The notes under the pieces were generated by a model. It saw only the letters and a list, made by a program, of their open reading frames with translations, searched no databases and had not been told where the DNA came from. The position numbers were made by a program, and so were the translations under genes. A stretch of 64,000 nt of DNA, from positions 1-64,000 of the forward strand of contig CAMXIF010000006.1 in NCBI GenBank assembly GCA_947243845.1, read 5' to 3'. Positions 1-9,500 of the stretch are shown one piece after another (position 1 is the stretch's first letter; the number at the start of each line of letters is the position of its first letter). Source of the stretch: an uncultured bacterium. Lineage in GTDB: Bacteria; Bacillota; Clostridia; Lachnospirales; Lachnospiraceae.

Positions 1-640
1 TATAAGCGTTCGTGGGATGAATACTTCCATCCTCCGTCTCAGCCAAAATCCCCCAATTCAAAAGTATATTTTTCGTTACACCCTTTACCGCTTGTCTCTG
101 TACATCATTCTTACAATTAGCAAGCGCTATCTCTTTCATATCATCACATAGCTTTCCAATCTCTTCCTCTGTAATATTGAGATCAGGACGAATGACCAAA
201 TCATAAGAACGCCCCTCTGATTCATAATACAGTTCCCTCGATATTGCGGTATCTGCTTTTCTTGATGTCCCGGAAACTCTTATATATACACCATCTGTCA
301 CTCCGTCAGCCTTAATATAATACGGTCTTTGTTTCCCGGCAGTGACTGCAACCACAATTACCGTTTTTCCGTTTATAGTCTGAGGATATATATCCGGTAT
401 AATAATCGGCTCACAGCTGTCCGATATAGCATTGGCAAGAGCATCCATCTCTTGAAAAATAATATCTTCTGATATTCCAACAATCTCTTTCGTTATATCC
501 TCTATACCAAAAATAAGATATCCACCCGCTCCATTCGCAAATGCTACTACCGTCTTCATATATTTTATACTTTTTTCCGGACGGCTCACTTTATATTCAA
601 CATTTTTTGACTCACCGGAAAGCAACCTGTCAATATGCAT
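1..640 (-). CDS. AlbA_2 (Schlafen-like) domain protein, C-terminus outside window
   Basis: This gene is absent from the ORF track because its stop lies beyond the left edge. My translation gives 213 codons beginning MHIDRLLSGESKNVEYK, followed by VVAFANGAGGYLIFGIED, the typical AlbA_2 / divergent AAA_4 core (E-K, then FANxxGGxLxxGxxD). The later stretch GVYIRVSGTSRKAD matches the usual xYxRxGSxxxxA segment of these proteins. The ATG at 640 has the ribosome binding site GGAGGG six bases upstream. The family includes putative nucleic-acid-binding regulators and RecG-like C-terminal helicase relatives; which class this belongs to depends on the missing C-terminus. Confidence 0.8.
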   Translation of the reverse strand, partial: MHIDRLLSGESKNVEYKVSRPEKSIKYMKTVVAFANGAGGYLIFGIEDITKEIVGISEDIIFQEMDALANAISDSCEPIIIPDIYPQTINGKTVIVVAVTAGKQRPYYIKADGVTDGVYIRVSGTSRKADTAISRELYYESEGRSYDLVIRPDLNITEEEIGKLCDDMKEIALANCKNDVQRQAVKGVTKNILLNWGILAETEDGSIHPTNAY

Positions 641-683
641 ATAAATCCCTCCACATATATCTTGCCACGTTTAATCAACAAAA

Positions 684-692
684 ATTATAACA
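684..692 (-). promoter_or_regulatory. Extended -10 promoter for the AlbA_2 gene
   Basis: The minus strand reads TGTTATAAT, a TG-extended perfect -10 box, about 45 bases before the ATG of the AlbA_2 gene. I see no good -35 hexamer, which is common with extended -10 promoters. Confidence 0.45.
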
Positions 693-802
693 TACAATCA
701 TAATAAGGGTATATGAAATTTTCTAAACAACAACAGAAAGGGACTGCCTACCGCAATCCCTTTCCAGTGTTCCTTTCTGCTATTTTATCATCACATCACT
801 TT

Positions 803-1939
803 TTACACCTTTTTCCGCACAAACACCGGAATCACATCAAGCGGCGTATCCGCCTCCATCCACTGTCCGCCCGCATATTCTTTTCCGGTAAAACTCTCCG
901 TCCAATCCTCTCCTTTCGGAAGGTAGACACGGCGCTTGTCCTGCCCTGCATAAAGCACCGGCGCCACCAATACATCCGGGCCATACATATACTCATCTTC
1001 CACCTCCCAGCATGACGTGTCCTGGGGATACATATAGAAGAGTGTCCTCATAACCGGCGTTCCTTTCTCATGGGCTTCCTGCATCAGCTCTCTCGTGTAA
1101 GGACGCATCTGTTCCCTGTATTCCATATATTTTTTACAAATCTCATATACCTCTTCCCCATAACTCCACACCTCATTAGCCGCACCAGAACAGCAGGCTG
1201 CTCCGCCGGTGGTGCCATATTGAGGCTGCCTCGGCTCCCTGTCACCATACAGACGCATCACCGGACAGAACGTCCCCCAGGCAAACCATCTGGCAAAAAG
1301 TTCCCTGAACTTCGGATCATCCGGATTGCCGCCGTGGAACCCGCCGATGTCCGTAGTCCACCAGGGAATACCCGCAAGTCCCATGTTCAACCCTGCTGCC
1401 AGCTGATTGCGCATACTCTCAAAGCTGGACGCGATGTCTCCTGACCACACCAAAGCGCCGTACTTCTGGCTTCCGGCCCAGGCGCAGCGAAGCAGGTTGA
1501 CGATATTAGTCTGTCCTTCCCGCTCCATGCCTTCATAGAAAGTCCTGGCATAATCCACCGGATAAGTATTGCCAATCTGCAGGTTCGTGCCACGATGATA
1601 GCGATAGTTGTCAAAGTCATAGACGGTATATTCCGGTTCCGCCTCATCCAGCCAGAATACCTTGATACCCATATCATAATAGTTCTTCTTCGCCTTATTC
1701 CACACATATTCCCTGGCTCCGGGATTCGTGGCGTCATAGTGGATGGTAGCTCCCTGGAAATCCAATCCCACACGGAAGCCTCTCTCTGTGCGGATCAGAT
1801 AACCTTGTTCCAGCATCTCCTCATAATTCTCACAGGTCTTATCCACGGTAGGCCAGATAGATACCATTAATTCTATACCCATCTCCTTCAGTTCCTGTAC
1901 CATAGCCTGCGGATCGGGCCAGTACACCGGGTCAAACTT
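803..1939 (-). pseudogene. Glycoside hydrolase family 31 (alpha-xylosidase/alpha-glucosidase type), 5'-deleted
   Basis: The translated frame is the C-terminal part of a GH31 catalytic barrel: YWPDPQAMV, the nucleophile region FWLDEAEPE, then GDIASSF, WWTTDIGGF and FARWFAWGTFCPVMRLYG, ending with the C-terminal beta domain. Full-length members are about 650-780 aa; only about 374 aa remain, with no N-terminal beta-sandwich and no first part of the barrel. The reported start is a GTG, but family-like residues (KFDP) continue in frame upstream of it until homology ends and a TAG follows, so the GTG is not a natural N-terminus. I read this as a deletion remnant, probably of a plant-oligosaccharide-degrading enzyme. 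A truncated product could still be translated from the GTG. Confidence 0.75.
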
Positions 1940-2102
1940 CCCTCCCCTTTTATTATACGGGTTCTATTTGATAAAAAAATGGGAAAAATATAAGATAGGG
2001 TGAAAAATAAAAAGAAAAAGTAATATCTTTTTTTGCATTAACAGAAATGATATACTCAAGCTAAGACGAATATCCCTGACATTTCCAGGAGGTGATCGAC
2101 AA

Positions 2103-3056
2103 ATGACACAAGCCATCTTTTATAGTATAGCAATTGTATTGATACTGCTTCTCCTGCTCGCCTCCTACTGGTGGCATCTAAAAAATCTGCCGCCTGCCTC
2201 GGAAGATGTAATCTACACCATGGATCTGGCACACAGATATTTATTTTGGGCAATCCTCTGCATCATATTTTATGGGGTGATAGCATTTACTGTAAATTTG
2301 ATCATAGAAGAAATGGAGCAATGGATCGTCCTATTTTTAATGTTCTATCTTTTTATGCTCGGAGCAATCTATTTTTGTATTTACGTGATATTCTGGAGAT
2401 GTGTCATCAGAATCGATTCCCTGACTTTTTATACCCCTCTTCTTCCTCCTAAGGAAATAAAATTTCATGAGATCACCTTGGTAAAATATATGGACAACGA
2501 AACACTCTTACATACCCCGAATGAAAAAGTGTTGGTTGGATATCGTAAACATAAAAAAATATTTTTTATTGAGGAAAATACCAAAGGCTTCCCAATATTA
2601 TATGATCTTTTACTGCAATATAAAAAAATGGAACGTATTCCGGTCATAGAAGAATTTGCGGTGACCTGCCCGAGAAGTGACGTCATGCGCGGCGTTTTTT
2701 CCTTTCTGGGATTCGCCATGCTCACTGTGCTCGTCCTATGGAAACATGTCGAACTGGAACTGCCTTACCTCATAATCCTGATTGCCATGACACTGCTATT
2801 CCTATTCGAAATGCTCCGTGTACTGCTGTGGAAAATCACTGTTGATTATCAAAAAATATCCATCAGGAATTTTCTGGGCATAACCAGGACCTACGCACTG
2901 CATGAAATCACCAGGATTGAAGAACGCGGCAGCTATATCCTTCTGTACTCTGCCAAAAAGAAACTGGCTAAAATCGCAAAAGACAGCAATCATTTCCCAT
3001 ATTTGATGGAGCGGTTTCAAAGGGAGGATGTTTTGATACAAAGGATCCTCAAATAA
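2103..3056 (+). CDS. Membrane protein with two tandem (2 TM + PH-like) units, function unknown
   Basis: A 317-aa protein with a near-perfect ribosome binding site (AGGAGGTGAT) before its ATG. Hydrophobic segments lie near residues 4-22, 48-72 and 76-100, followed by a soluble stretch (about 100-180) opening CVIRIDSLTFYTPL and ending LLLQYKK. A second pair of membrane helices (about 193-240) is followed by another soluble stretch opening KITVDYQKISIRNFL and ending MERFQRE. Both soluble parts have the form of a bacterial PH-like (YdbT/bPH2 or DUF6560-like) beta domain, with matching I-D-x-x-x-I/F-Y openings and a terminal helix, so the gene looks like an internal duplication. It faces away from its neighbours and seems monocistronic. 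The function is not known. Confidence 0.7.
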   Translation: MTQAIFYSIAIVLILLLLLASYWWHLKNLPPASEDVIYTMDLAHRYLFWAILCIIFYGVIAFTVNLIIEEMEQWIVLFLMFYLFMLGAIYFCIYVIFWRCVIRIDSLTFYTPLLPPKEIKFHEITLVKYMDNETLLHTPNEKVLVGYRKHKKIFFIEENTKGFPILYDLLLQYKKMERIPVIEEFAVTCPRSDVMRGVFSFLGFAMLTVLVLWKHVELELPYLIILIAMTLLFLFEMLRVLLWKITVDYQKISIRNFLGITRTYALHEITRIEERGSYILLYSAKKKLAKIAKDSNHFPYLMERFQREDVLIQRILK

Positions 3057-3120
3057 CATCTATACTAAATGGTATCTGAAAATAGCCTGTCCTTCCAAAA
3101 AGAGCCGGCTGCGCCCGCCC

Positions 3121-4686
3121 TTATTGCCCCTCTGTCAGCGGCGGCTCCAGAATCACCACCGGCTGTTCTAATACAGGCTCTGGCTCCTGCCCCGGTTCTA
3201 ATCCCGGCTCCAATTCCAGCGGAATCTCCGGTAGCGGCTCCGGCTCCGTCCCCGGCAGGTGATAACAGATGACCGGCGTATCCTTTTCCACATAACCATA
3301 AATTTCCTCCGCAACAGAATAAGGCAGATTGATACAGCCATGGGAACCGTTCGTCCTATAAATATCCCTGCCAAACTCACTTCGCCATGTGGCATCATGC
3401 ATCCCTACATTATTATTAAATGGCATCCAAAAAGAAACCGGTGTCCTGTATGTTTCTCCCGTCAGGGTCGCATCCCGTTCTTTATACGTGATCCCATAAA
3501 TTCCATCCGGCGTTTCATTGCCTCTGGCGGGATTACCGGACACAAAATCAGATTCCAGGACACATTCTCCTTCCTGGTATAGAAATAAGTGCTGGGCCGT
3601 CAGGTTAATTTCCACATAAGAATCGCCATAATCCGGTGTCTCATAGGAAGCCGCCGTCTGCCGGTATATGGGAATCCGTTCTCCGCTCTCTCCCCGTTCC
3701 AAAAGCCCGATCAGCGCTTCCGTCTCCTGCCCTACATCCATCCACCAGCCATAATCTCCCTGTTCGATCGTCACTTCTTCCCCATAGCTGGTCATAAATT
3801 TTCTCTTGTGAAAAACAGTGTCATGTTTTCTCCGCAGAGAATTTACATACTCCTTGACCAATTCCGAATCAAGTTCCGCCTGATTCCCTTTGCGTACTAT
3901 CCAGCCCGCTACCGTATCTGCATCCAGAACCTCCCGCTCTGACCCGAATGAATAAGTGACAGCAGTATTCACATAATTCTGAAGCTTTGCATAAGTGTCC
4001 TGCAGACCTACATCCTCCAAAGTGACCCCAGGTTCCTCATAACAGCCGGCTGCTTCCAGATCCACCTGCTCCTGCAAGCCGTCAATCGCTTCCCTGACCG
4101 CTTCTGTGGTCTTTGCGCGGTTCAGACGGTTTCCCCGGTCCTCGGCCACCAGTGCAAAACCACTTCCTGAAACATAATCTCCTATGTAAGCATCCACCGG
4201 TTCCTTCACAAATTCCTTTTGGAAACCGCGCAGAGCGTCTATTTTCTCTTCTAATATCGCTTCTTCATAAAATAACGCTACATCGGTCTCATAAACCGCT
4301 TCCTGCCTTATAAACCACAGGATAGGATTCTGTTCCTGCAGCACAGCTTCCAGAGGTTCTGTGGAAATATAGGCAATGCCAATGTCGCTTCCCAGTATCT
4401 CCTCCTCCAGAACCGTCCCATCAGTCTGACGCTCTATCACCCGCAGAGAATACTGCCCGATCCGTTCCTCCAGTTCCGGGATGCTCATGCCCGACACATC
4501 CACCGCATCAATCAACGTACCATTTAAGAAACAGCTCTGGTAGCGCCCAAGACCGGCTACATAGATGACAAGCAGGATAAGAAACACCGCCGCCGCAGAC
4601 GCTGACAAAATGATGAAAGGCCGTTTTTTATTCGGAATTACATTCTTTTGTTCTGTTTTTTTCCGATGTCTGGGCTGTAATCTCAT
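3121..4686 (-). CDS. L,D-transpeptidase (YkuD) with peptidoglycan-binding-like N-terminal domains
   Basis: A 521-aa cell-wall enzyme. A basic N-terminus (HRKKTEQKN) is followed by one membrane anchor (about residues 24-46), a long extracytoplasmic region of PG_binding_4 type (VDVSGMSIPELEERI), then the YkuD domain near residues 350-480 with the catalytic motif SHGCINLP; its Cys is the nucleophile. Family knowledge: these enzymes form 3-3 peptidoglycan crosslinks, often active in spores or in beta-lactam tolerance. The C-terminal 45 residues are a Pro-Glu repeat tail (EPEPLPE, EPGLEPGQEPEPV), probably a flexible wall-spanning extension. Its upstream region carries a triplicated 23-bp repeat. 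Confidence 0.93.
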   Translation of the reverse strand: MRLQPRHRKKTEQKNVIPNKKRPFIILSASAAAVFLILLVIYVAGLGRYQSCFLNGTLIDAVDVSGMSIPELEERIGQYSLRVIERQTDGTVLEEEILGSDIGIAYISTEPLEAVLQEQNPILWFIRQEAVYETDVALFYEEAILEEKIDALRGFQKEFVKEPVDAYIGDYVSGSGFALVAEDRGNRLNRAKTTEAVREAIDGLQEQVDLEAAGCYEEPGVTLEDVGLQDTYAKLQNYVNTAVTYSFGSEREVLDADTVAGWIVRKGNQAELDSELVKEYVNSLRRKHDTVFHKRKFMTSYGEEVTIEQGDYGWWMDVGQETEALIGLLERGESGERIPIYRQTAASYETPDYGDSYVEINLTAQHLFLYQEGECVLESDFVSGNPARGNETPDGIYGITYKERDATLTGETYRTPVSFWMPFNNNVGMHDATWRSEFGRDIYRTNGSHGCINLPYSVAEEIYGYVEKDTPVICYHLPGTEPEPLPEIPLELEPGLEPGQEPEPVLEQPVVILEPPLTEGQ

Positions 4687-4772
4687 TTACCCTGCTTTCC
4701 TTTCACTTAGTTCCTCGAAATCGTAATCCTATTATATGGGGTTTTTCTTTTGTGTGCAATATGCAACCCACT

Positions 4773-4838
4773 TTTTTCAGAATTTTCAACCGGCGTTTTT
4801 CAGAATTTTTAACCGGCATTTTTCAGAATTTTTAGCCC
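4773..4838. repeat. Three tandem copies of a 23-bp AT-rich repeat
   Basis: Core TTTTTCAGAATTTTYAACCGGC occurs at 4773, 4796 and 4819 with exact 23-bp spacing; the third copy is degenerate at its end. The array sits about 90-150 bases upstream of the L,D-transpeptidase start in a 384-bp gene-free interval that also holds an inverted repeat and the gltD terminator. It could be an UP-element-like or repressor-binding array, or replication slippage. Confidence 0.8.
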
Positions 4839-4893
4839 TAAATTTCCCCCCTTTTCCACATTTCTTGCTATTACGACTCAAATACGCTAAAAT

Positions 4894-4949
4894 GTTCCAT
4901 ATCAGTACAACCTCTTCTACTACGGCCAACAATATGTCTAATATGGAAC
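4894..4949. promoter_or_regulatory. 9-bp inverted repeat upstream of the L,D-transpeptidase gene
   Basis: GTTCCATAT (4894-4902) and ATATGGAAC (4941-4949) are perfect inverted arms 38 bases apart. The spacing suggests two half-sites for a DNA-looping or dimeric regulator rather than a terminator, since no T-run follows. Confidence 0.4.
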
Positions 4950-5014
4950 CAAACTGATAAATAATAATTCTACATTTTCCCTAACAGGGTTTATTCATAT
5001 GCCTTGTATAACTC

Positions 5015-5058
5015 AAAAAGTGTATAAGGTTTCGTTGACGAAACCTCATACACTTTTT
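5015..5058 (-). terminator. Intrinsic terminator after gltD
   Basis: A near-perfect hairpin with arms AAAAAGTGTATxAGGTTTCG / CGAAACCTxATACACTTTTT and a TTGA/TCAA loop, directly after the gltD stop. The T-runs on both sides make it work in either direction. Confidence 0.9.
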
Positions 5059-5070
5059 ATGAACTGCTTA

Positions 5071-6564
5071 CTACTGCACATACAGATTCGTATATCCCAT
5101 CAAACTCTCATCCACTTCCCTGGCGCACTCCCTGCCCTGGCGGATGGCCTTCACCACCAGCGACTGCCCCGTATGCATATCGCCTGCCGTAAAGACTCTG
5201 TCCACGCTGGTCATAAATCTGCCTGTCTCGGTCTTTACATTGGTTCTGCCGTCCAGTTCCACCTTGAACGCATCCGTCACATACTTCTGGCTGCCCAGAA
5301 ATCCCGCCGCGATCAGCACGATTTCCGCATCCAGTGTCCGCTCGGAGCCTTCCACTTCTTTCATGTTCATACGGCCCGTCTCCGGGTCTTTCTCCCAAGT
5401 GAGAGAAACTATCTTTACCGCCTTCAGGTTCCCGTTTTTATCTTTCACAAACTCTTTCACCGTGGACTCATAAATCCGGGGATCGTGCCCATAAACCTCG
5501 ATGGCTTCCTGCTGACCGTAATCTGTCTTGCAGACCTTGGGCCATTCAGGCCAGGGATTGTTGTCGGCCCTGGTATCGGGGGCCTTGGGCATCATCTCAA
5601 TCTGGGTCACGGACTTGGCCCCGTGGCGGATGGCTGTGCCCACGCAGTCGTTCCCGGTATCGCCGCCGCCGATGATGACCACATTTTTATCTTTGGTATC
5701 TACATACTTCTTATCCTGGAAATCAGAATCTAACAGGCTCTTGGTGTTGGCTGTGAGAAAATCCACTGCAAAGTAGATTCCTTTGGCTTCTCTGCCGGGT
5801 GCCCCTATATCCCTGGGCTGAGAAGAACCGCAGCACAGTACCACCCGGTCAAACTCCTTTAACAGTTTATCCGCCTTTATCTCTTTGCCGATGTTACTGT
5901 TTGTCACAAAGGTCACGCCCTCTTCCTCCATGACTTTAATCTTGCGGTCGATGATATGCTTTTCCAGTTTCATATTCGGAATCCCATACATCAGCAGACC
6001 GCCAATCCTGTCGGAGCGCTCAAATACCGTTACCAGATGGCCTCGCCTGTTGAGCTGGTCGGCCACGGCAAGACCGGAAGGGCCGCTGCCCACCACCGCC
6101 ACCTTTTTGCCGGTACGCACCTTGGGCGGCTTGGGCGCCGCATAGCCCTTCTCATAGGCATTTTCGATAATCGCATACTCATTCTCCCTGGTGGAGACCG
6201 GATCGCCGTTCAGGCCGCAGGTACAGGCCGCCTCGCACAGCGCCGGGCAGACCCTAGATGTAAATTCCGGGAAATTATTGGTCTTATGCAGCCGATTATA
6301 TGCCTGCTCCCAGTTGCCGGTATAGACTAAGTCGTTCCACTCCGGCACCAGATTGTGCAAAGGGCAGCCGGAAGTCATCCCGCAAAGGGTCATGCCGGAC
6401 TGGCAGAACGGTACACCGCAGTCCATACAGCGCGCACCCTGCTCCTGCTGTTCCTCCATGGTCAGATGCTCATGAAATTCATAAAAATTCTGAATGCGCT
6501 TTCTGGGGCTCACATCTTTGGATACCCTGCGCTCATATTCCATAAATCCTGTTGGCTTTCCCAT
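5071..6564 (-). CDS. gltD: Glutamate synthase (NADPH) small subunit
   Basis: This 497-aa subunit passes electrons from NADPH through FAD and Fe-S clusters to GltB. Near the N-terminus are the cysteine clusters CMDCGVPFC and CPALCEAACTCG for [4Fe-4S] centres. An FAD-binding Rossmann motif VVGSGPSGLAVA lies near residue 157 and an NADPH-binding motif IIGGGDTGNDCVG near 300. The length matches the family. The ATG is two bases after the gltB stop, so the genes are one operon and probably translationally coupled; a strong hairpin terminator follows. Confidence 0.97.
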   Translation of the reverse strand: MGKPTGFMEYERRVSKDVSPRKRIQNFYEFHEHLTMEEQQEQGARCMDCGVPFCQSGMTLCGMTSGCPLHNLVPEWNDLVYTGNWEQAYNRLHKTNNFPEFTSRVCPALCEAACTCGLNGDPVSTRENEYAIIENAYEKGYAAPKPPKVRTGKKVAVVGSGPSGLAVADQLNRRGHLVTVFERSDRIGGLLMYGIPNMKLEKHIIDRKIKVMEEEGVTFVTNSNIGKEIKADKLLKEFDRVVLCCGSSQPRDIGAPGREAKGIYFAVDFLTANTKSLLDSDFQDKKYVDTKDKNVVIIGGGDTGNDCVGTAIRHGAKSVTQIEMMPKAPDTRADNNPWPEWPKVCKTDYGQQEAIEVYGHDPRIYESTVKEFVKDKNGNLKAVKIVSLTWEKDPETGRMNMKEVEGSERTLDAEIVLIAAGFLGSQKYVTDAFKVELDGRTNVKTETGRFMTSVDRVFTAGDMHTGQSLVVKAIRQGRECAREVDESLMGYTNLYVQ

Positions 6565-6566
6565 GC

Positions 6567-9500
6567 TTACGCCCCCTCCTTGTCTTTTTTATAAAAGGCC
6601 TCAATCTGCGCCTGCTCCGCGCTCAGGCCCTTCTCTTCCATCTGCACGATCAGTTTTAACATAATCTCATAGTCATGCGGGATGATCTTCTTAAACTTCG
6701 GCAGATATTCACCGAAATTGTCCAGAATCTCTTTGCCCTTGACGGAATTGGTATAGGCCACGTGTTCCTTGATCATCTCTTTCAGTTCCAGGACATCGTA
6801 TTTCGAGGTGATCTCATAAGAGGACACCATTTCCTTGTTGGTCTTGGTGTACAGGTCGTTATTCTCATCCAGTACATAGGCGATACCGCCGCTCATGCCG
6901 GCCGCAAAGTTTTTGCCCACGGAGCCGATGACCACCACACGCCCGCCGGTCATGTACTCACAGCCATGGTCACCCACACCTTCCACCACCGCGATGGCTC
7001 CGGAATTGCGCACGCAAAACCGCTCGCCCGCCACACCGTTGATGAAGGCCTTGCCGGAAGTCGCACCGTAGAGCGACACGTTACCGATAATGATGTTTTC
7101 GTCCTGCCGGAAAGCCGAGCCCTTCGGAGGATAGACCACCAGCTTACCGCCGGACAGACCCTTGCCAAAGTAATCGTTGGAATCACCCACCAGTTCCAGG
7201 GTCAGTCCTTTGGGGATAAAGGCACCGAAACTCTGGCCGCCGGACCCCTTACATAAGATATGGTAGGTATCCTCCTCCAGCGTATCGCCAAATCTTCTGG
7301 TAATCTCGGAGCCGAAGATGGTGCCGAAGGTACGATCCGTATTGGAGACGTCTACTTCCAGGCTGCGCTTCTGTCCGTCCTCCAAAGCCTTGGAAAGCTG
7401 CTTTAAGAGTACCTTTTCATCCAAGGTCTTCTCCAGATGAAAGTCATATACCTGCTTCGGGTCAAAGATGCATTTCTCCTTGCTGCCCTCATAGGGGTTG
7501 CTCAGAATCAGATTCAGATCCACTTTGCGCTGACGGTCTGTCAGATTCTCTTTTACTTTCAGAAGTTCTGTCCGGCCCACCAGTTCGTCTACCCTGCGCA
7601 CACCCAGTTTCGCCATATATTCCCGCAGTTCCTGCGCGATGAACCGCATAAAGTTCTCCACATACTCCGGCTTACCCGTAAAGCGTTTGCGAAGTTCCGG
7701 GTTCTGGGTCGCTACCCCCACAGGACAGGTATCCAGGTTGCAGACCCGCATCATCAGACAGCCCATGGTCACCAGAGGCGCCGTGGCGAAACCGAACTCC
7801 TCCGCACCCAGAATTGCCGCAATGGCCACATCCCGTCCGCTCATCAGCTTGCCGTCCGTCTCGATACGGACCTTATTCCGCAGGCCGTTCTGAATCAGAG
7901 TCTGATGAGTCTCCGCCAGCCCCAGTTCCCAGGGCAGACCCGCGTTGTGGATGGAATTGCGGGGCGCCGCGCCCGTGCCGCCGTCATAGCCGGATACCAG
8001 GATGACCTGCGCACCCGCCTTGGCCACACCGGCCGCCACCGTACCCACCCCGGCCTCGGATACCAGTTTCACCGAAATCCTGGCCTTGGTATTGGCATTT
8101 TTCAAATCATAGATCAACTGCGCCAGATCCTCGATAGAATAAATATCATGATGCGGCGGCGGGGAAATCAGCCCCACACCCGGCGTGGAGTGTCTGGTCT
8201 TAGCAATCCAGGGATATACCTTGCCGCCGGGCAGGTGGCCGCCCTCACCGGGTTTCGCTCCCTGAGCCATCTTAATCTGAATCTCCTGCGCGCTGTTCAA
8301 ATATTCACTGGTGACACCGAAACGTCCGCTGGCCACCTGTTTGATGGCCGAGCAGCGGTTCAAACCGTCAGCCCCCACCTTCAATCTGTCCTTATCCTCT
8401 CCGCCTTCGCCGGAGTTGGATTTGCCGTGCAGACGGTTCATGGCAATGGCCATGGTCTCATGGGCCTCCTTGGAGATGGAGCCATAGGACATGGCGCCGG
8501 TCTTAAACCTTGTGACAATAGTGTCAACACTCTCCACTTCCTCTATTGGCACGGGTTTCTTCGGATAATTGAAGTCCATCAGCCCGCGCAGGTTCTTAAT
8601 GCTGTCCTCACTATTGACCGCTTTGGTATATTGTTTAAATAATTCATAATCACCGCGTCTGGTTGACTCTTGCAGTAAATGAATGGTCTCCGGATTATAG
8701 AGATGTTCATCCGCACCGCTTCTCATCTGGTGATGTCCAATGCTGTCCAGTGTCGTATCCGTGGATAGACCGAGCGGGTCAAAAGCCATGGAGTGCAGGG
8801 TATCCACCTCTTCCTCGATATCTTTCAGGGTAATACCACCCACGCGGCACACTGTGTTGGTGAAATATTTATTAATCACATCCTTATCAATACCAAGGGC
8901 TTCAAAAATCTTCGAACCCTGGTAAGACTGAATCGTAGAGATGCCCATCTTGGAGGCAATCTTCACGATACCATGTAAAATCGCACTGTTATAATCATTG
9001 ACCGCCGCATAATAATCCTTATCCAGCATATGATTGTCAATCAACTCCTTGATACTCTCCTGGGCCAGATAGGGATTGATTGCCGAGGCGCCAAAACCGA
9101 GCAGAGTCGCAAAATGATGCACTTCCCTGGGTTCCGCCGACTCCAAAATAATATCCACACTGGTTCTCTTCTTGGTGCTGACCAGATGCTGCTGTAAGGC
9201 AGATACTGCTAGCAGGGAAGGGATGGCCACCCGGTTCTCATCCACCCCTCTGTCGGAGAGGATGATGATATTTACCCCATCACGGTAAGCCCTGTCCACT
9301 TCCACAAAAAGCCTGTCGATGGCCTTCTCCAGTCTGGTATTCTTATAATAGGTGATCGGAACCACCTCCACCTTGAATCCTTCCGCCTTCATGGCCTTAA
9401 TCTTCAAGAGATCGGTGCTGGTGAGAATCGGATTGTGCACCCTGAGCATGTTGCAGTTCTCCGGCATCTCCTCTAACAGGTTGCCGTCCTGCCCCAGATA

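Noticed and set aside
3069-3272. Ala/Pro-rich 67-aa plus-strand ORF
   Set aside because: Antisense of the Pro-Glu tail of the L,D-transpeptidase; the composition is explained by that tail.
7437-8642. 401-aa plus-strand ORF
   Set aside because: Antisense shadow of gltB with His/Arg/Gln-rich composition and no family pattern.
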